Notes: generated by a model not told the origin, from the sequence alone. A stretch of DNA of 6,614 bases from Spirochaetaceae bacterium (GCA_003249275.1 QKJO01000054.1:1-6614), one strand, 5' to 3'. Shown: positions 1 through 6,157, numbered from the stretch's first letter. A program made the numbers and translations.

Positions 1-1290
1 ACTGTTTTCAAGAAGGTTGCCCAGAATCAGATTCAGAGTATCAGACAATCCGGTTCTGTCAGGAAGAGAACTCCCTTCATCCAGAGCGAAGCTGCACTTC
101 TGCTCTTGCGCCCTGTTGTACTTGGCCAGTATGAGTCCGGCGACGGAACTGTCTTTTATACGGCCGGACATCTGAGAGATGATCTCCTGCCGCATCCTGC
201 TGATTCCGGTAATAAACTGAACAGCTTCATCGTACTCTTCCAGCTGAATCATTCCGGAAATAGTATGCAGTTTATTCAGAAACTCATGATTCTGAGCCCT
301 CAAGCCCTCATTGATCTGCCTGATTCCCGTCAGTTCTTCCGCTCTGAGACGGAGAGTACTGAGATCTTCAAGAATTGCGGTTGCTCCCAGGAGTTCACCC
401 TCAGTACCCGAAATGATCGGTTCAAACCGGCATTGAAGGATGATCCCTGTCGGTGCGACCAGCTCCCGTTCAATAGCTGCTCTCATTTCAAGACTCTCCA
501 GAAAAGCATCTCCGCAGAAATAGTTTTTAACAGGCTTATCCAGATCTGTAGGAATGAAATCCGTCAGTCTGCCTGCCGATGAATTGTAATAGATGATTCT
601 TCCGGATTGATCAACCGTGATAATCCCTTCCTTCAGATTGTCCAGGGTCATGGCTCTCTGGCCGAGGAGACGGGAAATCTCATCGGGCTCGAGTCCCGAC
701 ATGGATTTTTTTATGTTATATGAGAGGAGCATGGATGAGTACAGGCTGATGAATACAGCCAGGATCATGAAAAGACAGAACGTTGTGATATTCAGCCGTA
801 TTTCCTGATAGACCCGTCCATTGAGAAGGCCCGTTACAACAATTCCGGCAAGTTCACCCTGATAGTAAACAGGTGCGGCAGCCTCCACAGCCGGCAGCCT
901 CGAAGTGCTCGTCCGACGGACCTGCACTTCCGGGATATCGGAAGAGAGGATTGTTGTGAGAAAGGGATCCGTCTCGCGGCTTCCGATCATGGACGGCAGT
1001 GTGTGGGAATAGTAGACACCTTCTCTGTTAAGAACATGGATATACTGAATCCTGGTTGTCAGCTTGAGCTCATCCATCCGCCTTTGAATCGGGATACTTC
1101 CGTTGGACCTCGTAAGATTGAACTGAAGACTCTCCATTTCCGAAATAGTCACTGCCATATCCTGAGCAGTCAGTTCGAGTTGATTTTTCAGTGTACTGAA
1201 CCACTGTTGGGCAATGAGTGTCCCCATAATCAGGAGGATCGAGGTTATGAACATTCCTGTCGACAGTGATAATTTCCGGTTTAACTTCAT
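1..1290 (-). CDS. CitA/DcuS-type membrane sensor histidine kinase (3' end beyond window)
   Basis: The first 430 residues are present; the gene runs off the left edge in an open frame. The order is: N-terminal membrane helix (about 9-28), extracytoplasmic PAS-like sensor domain (about 33-165), second helix (about 167-190), cytoplasmic PAS domain (about 212-310), then the family's phospho-acceptor region with LRAQNHEFLNKLHTI (330-343), whose His335 is the likely phosphorylation site. The N-box of the ATPase domain (GNLLENS, 424-430) is just reached; about 100 residues of ATPase are missing. By family, it autophosphorylates in response to an external small molecule and signals to a response regulator, probably encoded further left. 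Odd: against DcuS as I recall it, the ligand arginines R107 and R147 are Tyr93 and Glu136, while H110 is kept (His96). The ATG is chosen because TGA lies 12 bases upstream in frame; no clear Shine-Dalgarno precedes it. The family call is firm, the ligand is unknown. Confidence 0.93.
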   Translation of the reverse strand, partial: MKLNRKLSLSTGMFITSILLIMGTLIAQQWFSTLKNQLELTAQDMAVTISEMESLQFNLTRSNGSIPIQRRMDELKLTTRIQYIHVLNREGVYYSHTLPSMIGSRETDPFLTTILSSDIPEVQVRRTSTSRLPAVEAAAPVYYQGELAGIVVTGLLNGRVYQEIRLNITTFCLFMILAVFISLYSSMLLSYNIKKSMSGLEPDEISRLLGQRAMTLDNLKEGIITVDQSGRIIYYNSSAGRLTDFIPTDLDKPVKNYFCGDAFLESLEMRAAIERELVAPTGIILQCRFEPIISGTEGELLGATAILEDLSTLRLRAEELTGIRQINEGLRAQNHEFLNKLHTISGMIQLEEYDEAVQFITGISRMRQEIISQMSGRIKDSSVAGLILAKYNRAQEQKCSFALDEGSSLPDRTGLSDTLNLILGNLLENS

Positions 1291-1319
1291 AATTCTGAAT
1301 CATGATACCCGAATTGGAT

Positions 1320-1353
1320 AAAAAAAAGAGCGCCTTCCTATCGGAAAACGCCC
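1320..1353 (-). terminator. Rho-independent terminator after the flavin reductase gene
   Basis: Read on the minus strand, an 11-bp stem (arms 1353-1343 and 1338-1328) with loop GATA is followed by eight U residues (1327-1320). Three pairs are G-U wobbles, which become A-C mismatches on the plus strand, so the hairpin is sound only for leftward transcription. It begins 16 bases after the reductase stop codon. It separates the reductase from the kinase gene, whose expression would need read-through or a promoter in the roughly 29 bases between 1291 and 1319. I see no convincing promoter there, only the odd palindrome ATTCAGAAT at 1300-1292. Confidence 0.88.
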
Positions 1354-1369
1354 TTTTCATTCCTGAAAG

Positions 1370-3091
1370 TTATTTTACAAAAGAAGCCGCCTGCATTCCG
1401 GCTATTCTTCCGAAGATGGTGATATCGGCAACGGCATTACCGCCCAGCCTGTTGGCACCGTGAACACCACCGGTTACTTCACCGGCAGCAAACAGTCCCT
1501 TCACCCACTCACCCGACTCATTGATGACCCTGGTGTCCGTATCGATCTTGAGACCGCCCATTGTATGGTGAACTGCCGGTCCGACTTCCACCGCATAATA
1601 GGGAGGAGTTTCCAGTTTCCTGGGCATATCGGGCCTGCTGAAATCCGCATCACTGCCGGAATCGACAAATCCGTTGTATTTATCCACCGTACTCTGAAGG
1701 ACCGCACCGTCCAGATTGAGGGCAGCTGCCAGTTCGGCAATGCTTCCGGCTTCGGTCAGGAGTCCCGATTTGGCATAGGATTCAATGGCTTTCAGAGAGT
1801 CTCTGACACCCTGGTCGAAGAACAGATATACGGTCTGCCCTTTCTGCAGAAGTTCTGCATCGGATACGACGTCTCTCGTCTGAAGTTCGGAAACAAACCT
1901 GACTGCGTCTCTATTGACGAGTATGGCTCCGTTCCCCCGCACAGCCTCGGTGATCATCGTATTCTTGACCGGGACGACGGTAGGATGAGTCTGAATCTGA
2001 TCTATGTCTACCAAAGCAACCTTGTACTCTTTGACCAGATCGAGGGCGTCTCCCGTGGCTCCGGGATGATTGGTTGTACCGAATCCTTTCAGTTCCGGTT
2101 TAAACTGTACTACTTTTTCCTGATTCGCACTGAAACCACCTGTCGCTATAATCACGGCTTTGGCAGCGATATGATACTTGCCTTCGGGAGTCTCAACATC
2201 CACTCCATTAACTCCGTCGCTTCCTGCCGTAATGGCTGTGACTCTGCTGTCGGTGCGGATATCCGCCACTTCCAGAGCTACTTTATCCAGAACGGAAACA
2301 AGGTGTCCTCCGACACCGTATCCCCCTTCGGGCCTGTGGGTCCGGTTATTGGAAGAACCGCCCATCCGTCCGACATCACTCAGATCAGCACCCAGAGAGA
2401 TCAGCCACTGAACAGTTTCATTCGATTTTTCTGTAAGAACTCTGACCAGATCGGGATTGTTGAGGTTCTTTCCCCCTTTCATGGTATCCTCAAAAAACTG
2501 TTCCTTTGAATCTTCAATCCCGGCAGCCTGCTGCTGGGGTGTATAGGCGGCATTCAGTCCGGCTGTGGCGTAATTGGTATTCCCGCCGACAAAAGGCATT
2601 TTCTCAAGAACAATAACCTTTGCACCTGCATTGGAGGCGGCGATAGCGGCAGAAAGTCCGGCACCGCCGGCGCCGATAACAACAACATCAGCCGCATCAT
2701 CCTTGAGTTTGTCCTGCGCGGCGGCCTGGCTCCCTGCACTGCCTGCAGCCTTTCCGGTCGCAGCTTTTGCCAGTGCGGCCTGGATGGCTGTAATCATTCC
2801 TTCCGAGGTCTCTGAAGCACCGCTGATCCCGTCAATGGCACCGCTGTTGGCTTCGATGGCCTTTTTGATCAGTGCATTCATCGGTTTGAGACTGAAATCA
2901 GACTCGGGATTCTCAACCACTTCGATGGACTCAATAGCTTTTTCGCTGACAGTCACGGAAAGAACAATGGTTCCTCCGTGCCCCTTTCCTTCACCAGTAT
3001 AGGTTCCGGCCTTGTATACAGCCTTACCGCATCCTGCAAGCAGGGGCAGCAGAATAAAAAGGATCATTAAAGATCGTAAGAGTTTTTTCAC
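1370..3091 (-). CDS. Extracytoplasmic FMN/FAD fumarate-reductase-like lipoprotein
   Basis: This 573-residue protein starts at GTG, with AGGAG eight bases upstream. A lipoprotein signal (residues 1-20, lipobox LLAG-Cys21) places it outside the cytoplasmic membrane. An FMN_bind domain follows (about 26-110) with DGISGAS (87-93), the ApbE flavin-attachment motif, so FMN is probably ester-linked to Ser93. An Ala/Gly-rich linker (about 110-130) leads to the FAD domain: GAGGAG (140-145), Glu163, and a C-terminal GEVTGGVHGANRLGGNA (537-553). Compared with Shewanella FccA from memory, the catalytic set is kept: His369, Met379, Thr381, the proton-relay Glu382/Arg385/Arg406, His508 and Arg548. It should therefore reduce an activated C=C bond, most likely fumarate or a related enoate, with electrons passing through FMN. 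There is no haem domain, so the electron donor is not visible here. Urocanate, methacrylate or cinnamate-type substrates remain possible. Confidence 0.92.
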   Translation of the reverse strand: MKKLLRSLMILFILLPLLAGCGKAVYKAGTYTGEGKGHGGTIVLSVTVSEKAIESIEVVENPESDFSLKPMNALIKKAIEANSGAIDGISGASETSEGMITAIQAALAKAATGKAAGSAGSQAAAQDKLKDDAADVVVIGAGGAGLSAAIAASNAGAKVIVLEKMPFVGGNTNYATAGLNAAYTPQQQAAGIEDSKEQFFEDTMKGGKNLNNPDLVRVLTEKSNETVQWLISLGADLSDVGRMGGSSNNRTHRPEGGYGVGGHLVSVLDKVALEVADIRTDSRVTAITAGSDGVNGVDVETPEGKYHIAAKAVIIATGGFSANQEKVVQFKPELKGFGTTNHPGATGDALDLVKEYKVALVDIDQIQTHPTVVPVKNTMITEAVRGNGAILVNRDAVRFVSELQTRDVVSDAELLQKGQTVYLFFDQGVRDSLKAIESYAKSGLLTEAGSIAELAAALNLDGAVLQSTVDKYNGFVDSGSDADFSRPDMPRKLETPPYYAVEVGPAVHHTMGGLKIDTDTRVINESGEWVKGLFAAGEVTGGVHGANRLGGNAVADITIFGRIAGMQAASFVK

Positions 3092-3094
3092 CTG

Positions 3095-3151
3095 GTTCTC
3101 TCCTATAATTAGATAAATAATTAGCGATTAAAAGGTAGAACAGGAGAGAAC
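3095..3151 (-). promoter_or_regulatory. Inverted repeat covering the reductase ribosome-binding site
   Basis: GTTCTCTCCT (3095-3104) and AGGAGAGAAC (3142-3151) are perfect 10-bp inverted copies 37 bases apart. On the minus strand the copy nearest the reductase contains its Shine-Dalgarno (AGGAG, eight bases before GTG). A transcript starting right of 3151 could therefore fold and hide that site. On the plus strand the other copy is a Shine-Dalgarno for the small reading frame at 3154. The repeat may thus be two similar ribosome-binding sites facing apart rather than a designed hairpin. I found no strong reductase promoter. TTGTCA at 3160-3155 lacks a good -10, and the AT-rich stretch 3105-3130 could hold a weak one. 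Confidence 0.4.
3104..3109 (+). promoter_or_regulatory. Possible -10 element TATAAT for the rightward transcript
   Basis: A perfect TATAAT lies on the plus strand directly after the CTCTCC segment. Transcription would start near 3116 and give a leader that includes AGGAG at 3142 and the small reading frame at 3154, then the LuxR-type gene. No -35 resembling TTGACA sits 16-18 bases upstream; that interval lies inside the reductase start region and is T-rich. The site is low confidence because the whole stretch is AT-rich. Confidence 0.3.
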
Positions 3152-3153
3152 AA

Positions 3154-3234
3154 ATGACAATCTTTAACTTCCTTTTGGGCTTTTTGGTCTTTTTGGTCCC
3201 GGTTTATTATTTCTGGATCTGCAGCCCGGGGTGA
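3154..3234 (+). CDS. Possible 26-residue hydrophobic membrane peptide
   Basis: ATG at 3154 follows AGGAG (3142-3146) with a seven-base spacer, a good initiation site. The 26 codons begin MTIFNFLLG and end YYFWICSPG. Residues 3-23 are almost all hydrophobic and would form one membrane helix. The frame ends in two tandem stops (TGATGA, 3232-3237) and is in the same frame as the LuxR-type gene 15 bases further on, which has no Shine-Dalgarno of its own. It could be a small membrane protein, a leader peptide coupling translation into the next gene, or a remnant of a longer N-terminus. It could also be chance: a T-rich region with the 9-base repeat easily encodes Phe/Leu/Val. I recognise no family. 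Confidence 0.35.
   Translation: MTIFNFLLGFLVFLVPVYYFWICSPG
3171..3197 (+). repeat. Three tandem 9-base units (CTTTTTGGT type)
   Basis: CCTTTTGGG, CTTTTTGGT and CTTTTTGGT follow directly on each other; the last two are identical. Inside the small reading frame the repeat gives Leu-Leu-Gly, Phe-Leu-Val, Phe-Leu-Val-like segments. It may be simple slippage-made sequence, or binding sites spaced nearly one helical turn apart in the divergent promoter region. Confidence 0.55.
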
Positions 3235-3243
3235 TGATATAAT
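3235..3243 (+). promoter_or_regulatory. Extended -10 promoter (TGaTATAAT) for the LuxR-type gene
   Basis: TG-A-TATAAT is a full extended -10 consensus, a class that does not need a strong -35. None is visible at the right distance. The usual seven-base offset puts the transcript start at 3250, exactly the A of the ATG of the next gene, so the mRNA could be leaderless. That would explain why no Shine-Dalgarno is found there. Confidence 0.5.
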
Positions 3244-3249
3244 CGCTCC

Positions 3250-4116
3250 ATGACTCATATTATCCTTCTGCTGTATCTGATGGCCGGTTTGAGCGGCGTC
3301 GGGTCGATGATCTATCTGATAACCAGATACGGCAGAAGAAGCCTGTTTATCCGGGCCTATACGGGTATCCATCTCTCCTATACCCTCCTCATGCTGGCGG
3401 CCCTGGTCGTCCTGTACCTGAGGGTGAATGTGATCAGGTCTTCCGCCGTCATGTCCGTTTTCGTAGGAGTGATCCTTCTGGGTCAGGGTTTCCTCTGCAG
3501 ATCCCTCTCCGGATTCAGCCGCATTGCCGCCGGAGACCGGCATCCCGCCCGGCCCTTATGGAACCTGATTCCCCTGTTCTACGGAGGACTGGCGGCTGTT
3601 CATATTTTTTTGAGAGACAGCCGGCTGTCGGTCATCCCCGTCATCGCAGGAGTCGTTTTTTTTATGGCGGCCACTCTGATCTTCTTCAGAAAAAATTCAA
3701 AAACAGATAAGAACGAAAGCCGGGAAGACCGGAGAGTCTGGTTCATCTTCTTCCTCTTTACTCTGCTGATCATCACGGCTGAGATGGTTCTGAAATTTCT
3801 GACCGGATTCCTCGGCGAGTACTCCCTGAACATCCCCGTCATCTTTCTGTACTGGAACTTCCTCAGCCTGTCTCAGCTTGAGAAAAAATTTGCCGGAGTG
3901 AGCCGTTCGGATGAGATTTCCCCCGACAGCATCATAAAATGGCAGCTGACGTCCAGAGAGGAGGAGATCAGCAGAGCCATTCTGAGGGGAGACAGCAACA
4001 AAGAGATTGCCTCCCGCCTGAAGATCTCTTCCAGCACGGTAAAGAATCATATCTACAACATCTACAGAAAAACCGGAGCCTCCGGCAGGATCGATCTTCT
4101 GAATCTGCTGAAATAG
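3250..4116 (+). CDS. Membrane-embedded LuxR-type transcription regulator (7 helices + HTH)
   Basis: The 288 residues divide in two. The first 210 form about seven hydrophobic helices (roughly 4-24, 36-57, 65-85, 103-121, 126-146, 163-185, 191-209), with basic loops such as RYGRR (26-30) and a charged loop at 148-162. The last 58 form a GerE/LuxR helix-turn-helix: LTSREEEI (233-240), NKEIASRLKIS (250-260) and the recognition helix SSTVKNHIYNIYRK (261-274). There is no receiver domain, so it is likely a one-component regulator that senses something in or across the membrane and binds DNA from there. Probable targets are the divergent reductase gene or the membrane-protein gene 92 bases downstream; this is inference from position. 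The ATG lacks a Shine-Dalgarno, so it may be leaderless; Met11 and Met20 are alternatives. The DNA-binding call is firm, the signal is unknown. Confidence 0.88.
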   Translation: MTHIILLLYLMAGLSGVGSMIYLITRYGRRSLFIRAYTGIHLSYTLLMLAALVVLYLRVNVIRSSAVMSVFVGVILLGQGFLCRSLSGFSRIAAGDRHPARPLWNLIPLFYGGLAAVHIFLRDSRLSVIPVIAGVVFFMAATLIFFRKNSKTDKNESREDRRVWFIFFLFTLLIITAEMVLKFLTGFLGEYSLNIPVIFLYWNFLSLSQLEKKFAGVSRSDEISPDSIIKWQLTSREEEISRAILRGDSNKEIASRLKISSSTVKNHIYNIYRKTGASGRIDLLNLLK

Positions 4117-4162
4117 GAATTAATTCCCATTAAAAATTCAGTCAACCGGGAAGTTCTACCCA

Positions 4163-4203
4163 TCCACCTCCTTCCTGCCAGGTAGTAGAGTGGAAGGCGG
4201 AGG
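4163..4203 (+). promoter_or_regulatory. Leader hairpin that may mask the ribosome-binding site of the next gene
   Basis: The Shine-Dalgarno GGAGG (4199-4203, five bases before the ATG at 4209) is complementary to CCTCC at 4167-4171. The adjoining TTCC (4172-4175) pairs with GGAA at 4192-4195 or with the AAGG at 4194-4197 across a three-base bulge. Competing pairings exist in the same leader: TCCAC (4163-4167) with GTGGA (4190-4194), and CTACC (4156-4160) with GGTAG (4181-4185). This could allow a switch between hidden and exposed states, but purine-rich ribosome-binding sites find pyrimidine partners easily. The palindrome GAATTAATTC lies upstream at 4118-4127. Confidence 0.3.
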
Positions 4204-4208
4204 AACCA

Positions 4209-5114
4209 ATGAAAAGTACATTTATTTTGATTTTGAAAGTTCTGGCGACCCTGGCGGTTGCCATGATTCTGAACACACTGACCGGAGCACTTCTGACGCC
4301 CCTCACGGGAGCCGTACCGAGCGGACCGGAGATGCCGTCCATGGGGAGGATCTTCCGGGGACTTGTGACCATGCATCTGATTCAGATACTGATTCTGTCC
4401 TTACTGGCGTTAAAAGCTGCTCCGGGACGGTTCAGACTGGGCGTCCTGCTCTCCATTCTGTCCTTTACAATCAACCACCTTCTGAATACCATGGAGAGCC
4501 TGATCTATATGTACAGGGTCTATCCGGTTTCGCAACAGATGGTCAGCCTTTTGAGCGGTCTGATTCTCTCTGTCGGCATCGGATTTACGGTCGCCTTTCT
4601 ACTGGGACGGCCGGGGGAAGAATCTTATGAGAAACCACGGTTTCAGTGGACATGGAAACTGGTTCCGTCCTGGGCCGGATGGAGTCTTCTCTGGTTTGTC
4701 ATTTACTTCACCGCCGGGCTTCTCATTCCCATGAATGCGGCCGGTGTTAGTGAATACTACTTCTCCGGCCTGGGCGCTATGGACCTCAGCATGGTTCCCT
4801 TCGGTTATCTGATGCAGGTTCCCAGAGCATCCCTCTGGATTCTGCTGACCATAGGAATCGGCAGGTATCTGAAGGGAGCGGATCTTGAAAAGAGCCTGAT
4901 CACCGGACTGACATTCGGAGTTCTGATGTCATCATCGCTTCTGGTGCCCAATCCTCTGATGCCCGATATAGTCAGGCTGTCCCACCTGCCCGAGATCCTC
5001 TATGCCAACATTCTCTGGGGTATGATCCTGTCCCTCAGGGTGGCAAAACACATATCTCCCCCCGTCGGGACAGAGGATGACCCGGCCCGGAAGGAAGTTC
5101 AGGAAATCGTCTGA
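4209..5114 (+). CDS. Multi-pass membrane protein of unknown function (about 8 helices)
   Basis: The 301 residues start at an ATG with GGAGG five bases upstream. About eight hydrophobic helices are visible (roughly 4-26, 51-70, 76-95, 112-133, 152-175, 195-217, 228-247, 262-279), followed by a charged tail of about 20 residues (DDPARKE). I recognise no transporter, enzyme or receptor signature. Polar or charged residues within or near helices include Asn90 and His89, Glu96 and Asn94, and the Pro-rich PNPLMPD (247-253). It lies 92 bases behind the membrane LuxR-type gene on the same strand, with no terminator seen between them, so co-transcription is likely and it may be a partner or target of that regulator. 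Its last 16 bases overlap the 3' end of the convergent LacI-type gene. It is real by length, start site and consistent hydrophobic pattern; the function is open. Confidence 0.82.
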   Translation: MKSTFILILKVLATLAVAMILNTLTGALLTPLTGAVPSGPEMPSMGRIFRGLVTMHLIQILILSLLALKAAPGRFRLGVLLSILSFTINHLLNTMESLIYMYRVYPVSQQMVSLLSGLILSVGIGFTVAFLLGRPGEESYEKPRFQWTWKLVPSWAGWSLLWFVIYFTAGLLIPMNAAGVSEYYFSGLGAMDLSMVPFGYLMQVPRASLWILLTIGIGRYLKGADLEKSLITGLTFGVLMSSSLLVPNPLMPDIVRLSHLPEILYANILWGMILSLRVAKHISPPVGTEDDPARKEVQEIV

Positions 5115-6094
5115 CCCGGGATATAGTCAACCGGAAGAACCTCCCGGAGAATCCGGTCGTCCCTGTCGATGATATTTCCCTTCAGCCACTCTCCTGCCAT
5201 CCGGCCCAGTTCGGGGATGGACAGGCTGATTGTATCGATCCTTCTGTCCAGGAGGGTCTGGATAGGTGAGTCGTCGAACCCGGTGAGCTTTATATTTCCG
5301 GGCACCTTGATCCCTCTGGCCAGCGCCGCCTGCAGGAAGGAGAGAGCAACAAGGTCATTGAAAGCGATGACTCCATTGAAGCCTCCCTCCAGAACCCAGT
5401 CCAGAGCCTTTCCCGGAACCTCCTCGAAGGAGTCGAGAGTCAGGACAGATGACCGGCTGAAGGGAATTTCCAGATTTTGGAAAGCCTCTTCGGCAGCATC
5501 AAAACGCTCATCCGAGACCTGTTGAAGCTTGCTGAACCCCAGAAAGCAGGGCTTCAGCCCGCTGCCGGCTGCATCAAACAATTTTTCAGCAAGGACCCTG
5601 ATCCCTGCGGGAATGTCATAACAGATAAAATTTCCAAACTTCGCCTGTCTGTTAAGGAGAATAAAGGGGATGGTCCGGTCCTTCAGCTCTTTCTGCAGTT
5701 TGACCGAAGGAGATGTAAAGGCAAAAACGCATCCGTCGATATGGCCCGTTTTCTTCCGTTCCAGAAATTCAAGATTGCCGTCATTCACCCTGGTCAGAAA
5801 ATTCAGTCTCACATCACCGAATCCCTGCTGAATGGAGTCGATGAGTTCTGAAATATTGTAGAAAAAGTGAGTCATCTGGTTATCTGTTTTGGGAAGGAAG
5901 AGGTGGATGTTAAGGATCACCCGACCCACATGCTTTTTGATCGTCCTCTTCCGGTATCCCAGTCTGTCGGCACACTCTCTGATCTGACGTGACCGCTCAT
6001 CGCTGATCAGGGAAGAGTTGTTCAGCACCCTGGAGACCGTACTGGGAGATATCCCCAGTTCGCTGGCGATATCATAAACTGTCACCTTCTGCAT
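5099..6094 (-). CDS. LacI-family transcriptional repressor
   Basis: The 331 residues have the usual LacI-family length. The helix-turn-helix is at the N-terminus: VTVYDIASELGISPSTVSRV (4-23), with the family's ISDERSRQIRECADRLGYR (30-48). The periplasmic-binding-protein-like effector domain fills the rest, with LNRQ (147-150), FNDLVALSFLQAALARGIKVP (245-265) and the conserved GFDDSP (272-277). AAGGA precedes the ATG by eight bases. Odd: the hinge usually reads N-x-x-A-R-x-L after GYR, but here it is RTIKKHVGRVI, without that helix signature. The gene is divergent from a short-chain dehydrogenase, with two matching palindromes between them, so it probably represses that operon and itself. The effector is unknown; sugar, polyol or sugar acid is usual for such pairs. 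Confidence 0.95.
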   Translation of the reverse strand: MQKVTVYDIASELGISPSTVSRVLNNSSLISDERSRQIRECADRLGYRKRTIKKHVGRVILNIHLFLPKTDNQMTHFFYNISELIDSIQQGFGDVRLNFLTRVNDGNLEFLERKKTGHIDGCVFAFTSPSVKLQKELKDRTIPFILLNRQAKFGNFICYDIPAGIRVLAEKLFDAAGSGLKPCFLGFSKLQQVSDERFDAAEEAFQNLEIPFSRSSVLTLDSFEEVPGKALDWVLEGGFNGVIAFNDLVALSFLQAALARGIKVPGNIKLTGFDDSPIQTLLDRRIDTISLSIPELGRMAGEWLKGNIIDRDDRILREVLPVDYIPGQTIS

Positions 6095-6128
6095 TATTAC
6101 CGTCCTTTAAAGCTCCCTTTCTGGTAGA

Positions 6129-6157
6129 ATAATACAATCTTACAATGTTGTATGCAA
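6129..6157 (-). promoter_or_regulatory. Promoter of the LacI-type gene
   Basis: On the minus strand TTGCAT (6157-6152; TTG kept of TTGACA) and TATTAT (6134-6129; five of six) are separated by exactly 17 bases. The -35 lies inside the left operator, so the repressor would block its own transcription. The leader would be about 30 bases and includes the AAGGA site. Confidence 0.5.

Noticed and set aside
106..1269. Several plus-strand open frames opposite the sensor kinase
   Set aside because: The minus-strand kinase frame is unbroken for 430 codons with family motifs throughout; the plus-strand frames are short and featureless.
1460..2509. Long plus-strand open frame of 349 codons opposite the reductase gene
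   Set aside because: It lies wholly antisense to a protein with clear FAD and FMN motifs. Its translation shows no domain or coherent pattern and it has no ribosome-binding site; it is a shadow of the codon use of the real gene.
3121..3543. Minus-strand open frame of 140 codons upstream of the reductase
   Set aside because: It is mostly antisense to the LuxR-type gene, rich in charged low-complexity residues (DQKDQKAQKE from the 9-base repeat) and without domain features.
5115..5165. GC-rich ACCGG...CCGGT inverted repeat as a possible terminator near the convergent overlap
   Set aside because: The stem is five base pairs with a long loop, lies inside the LacI-type coding region and has no U tract on either strand.
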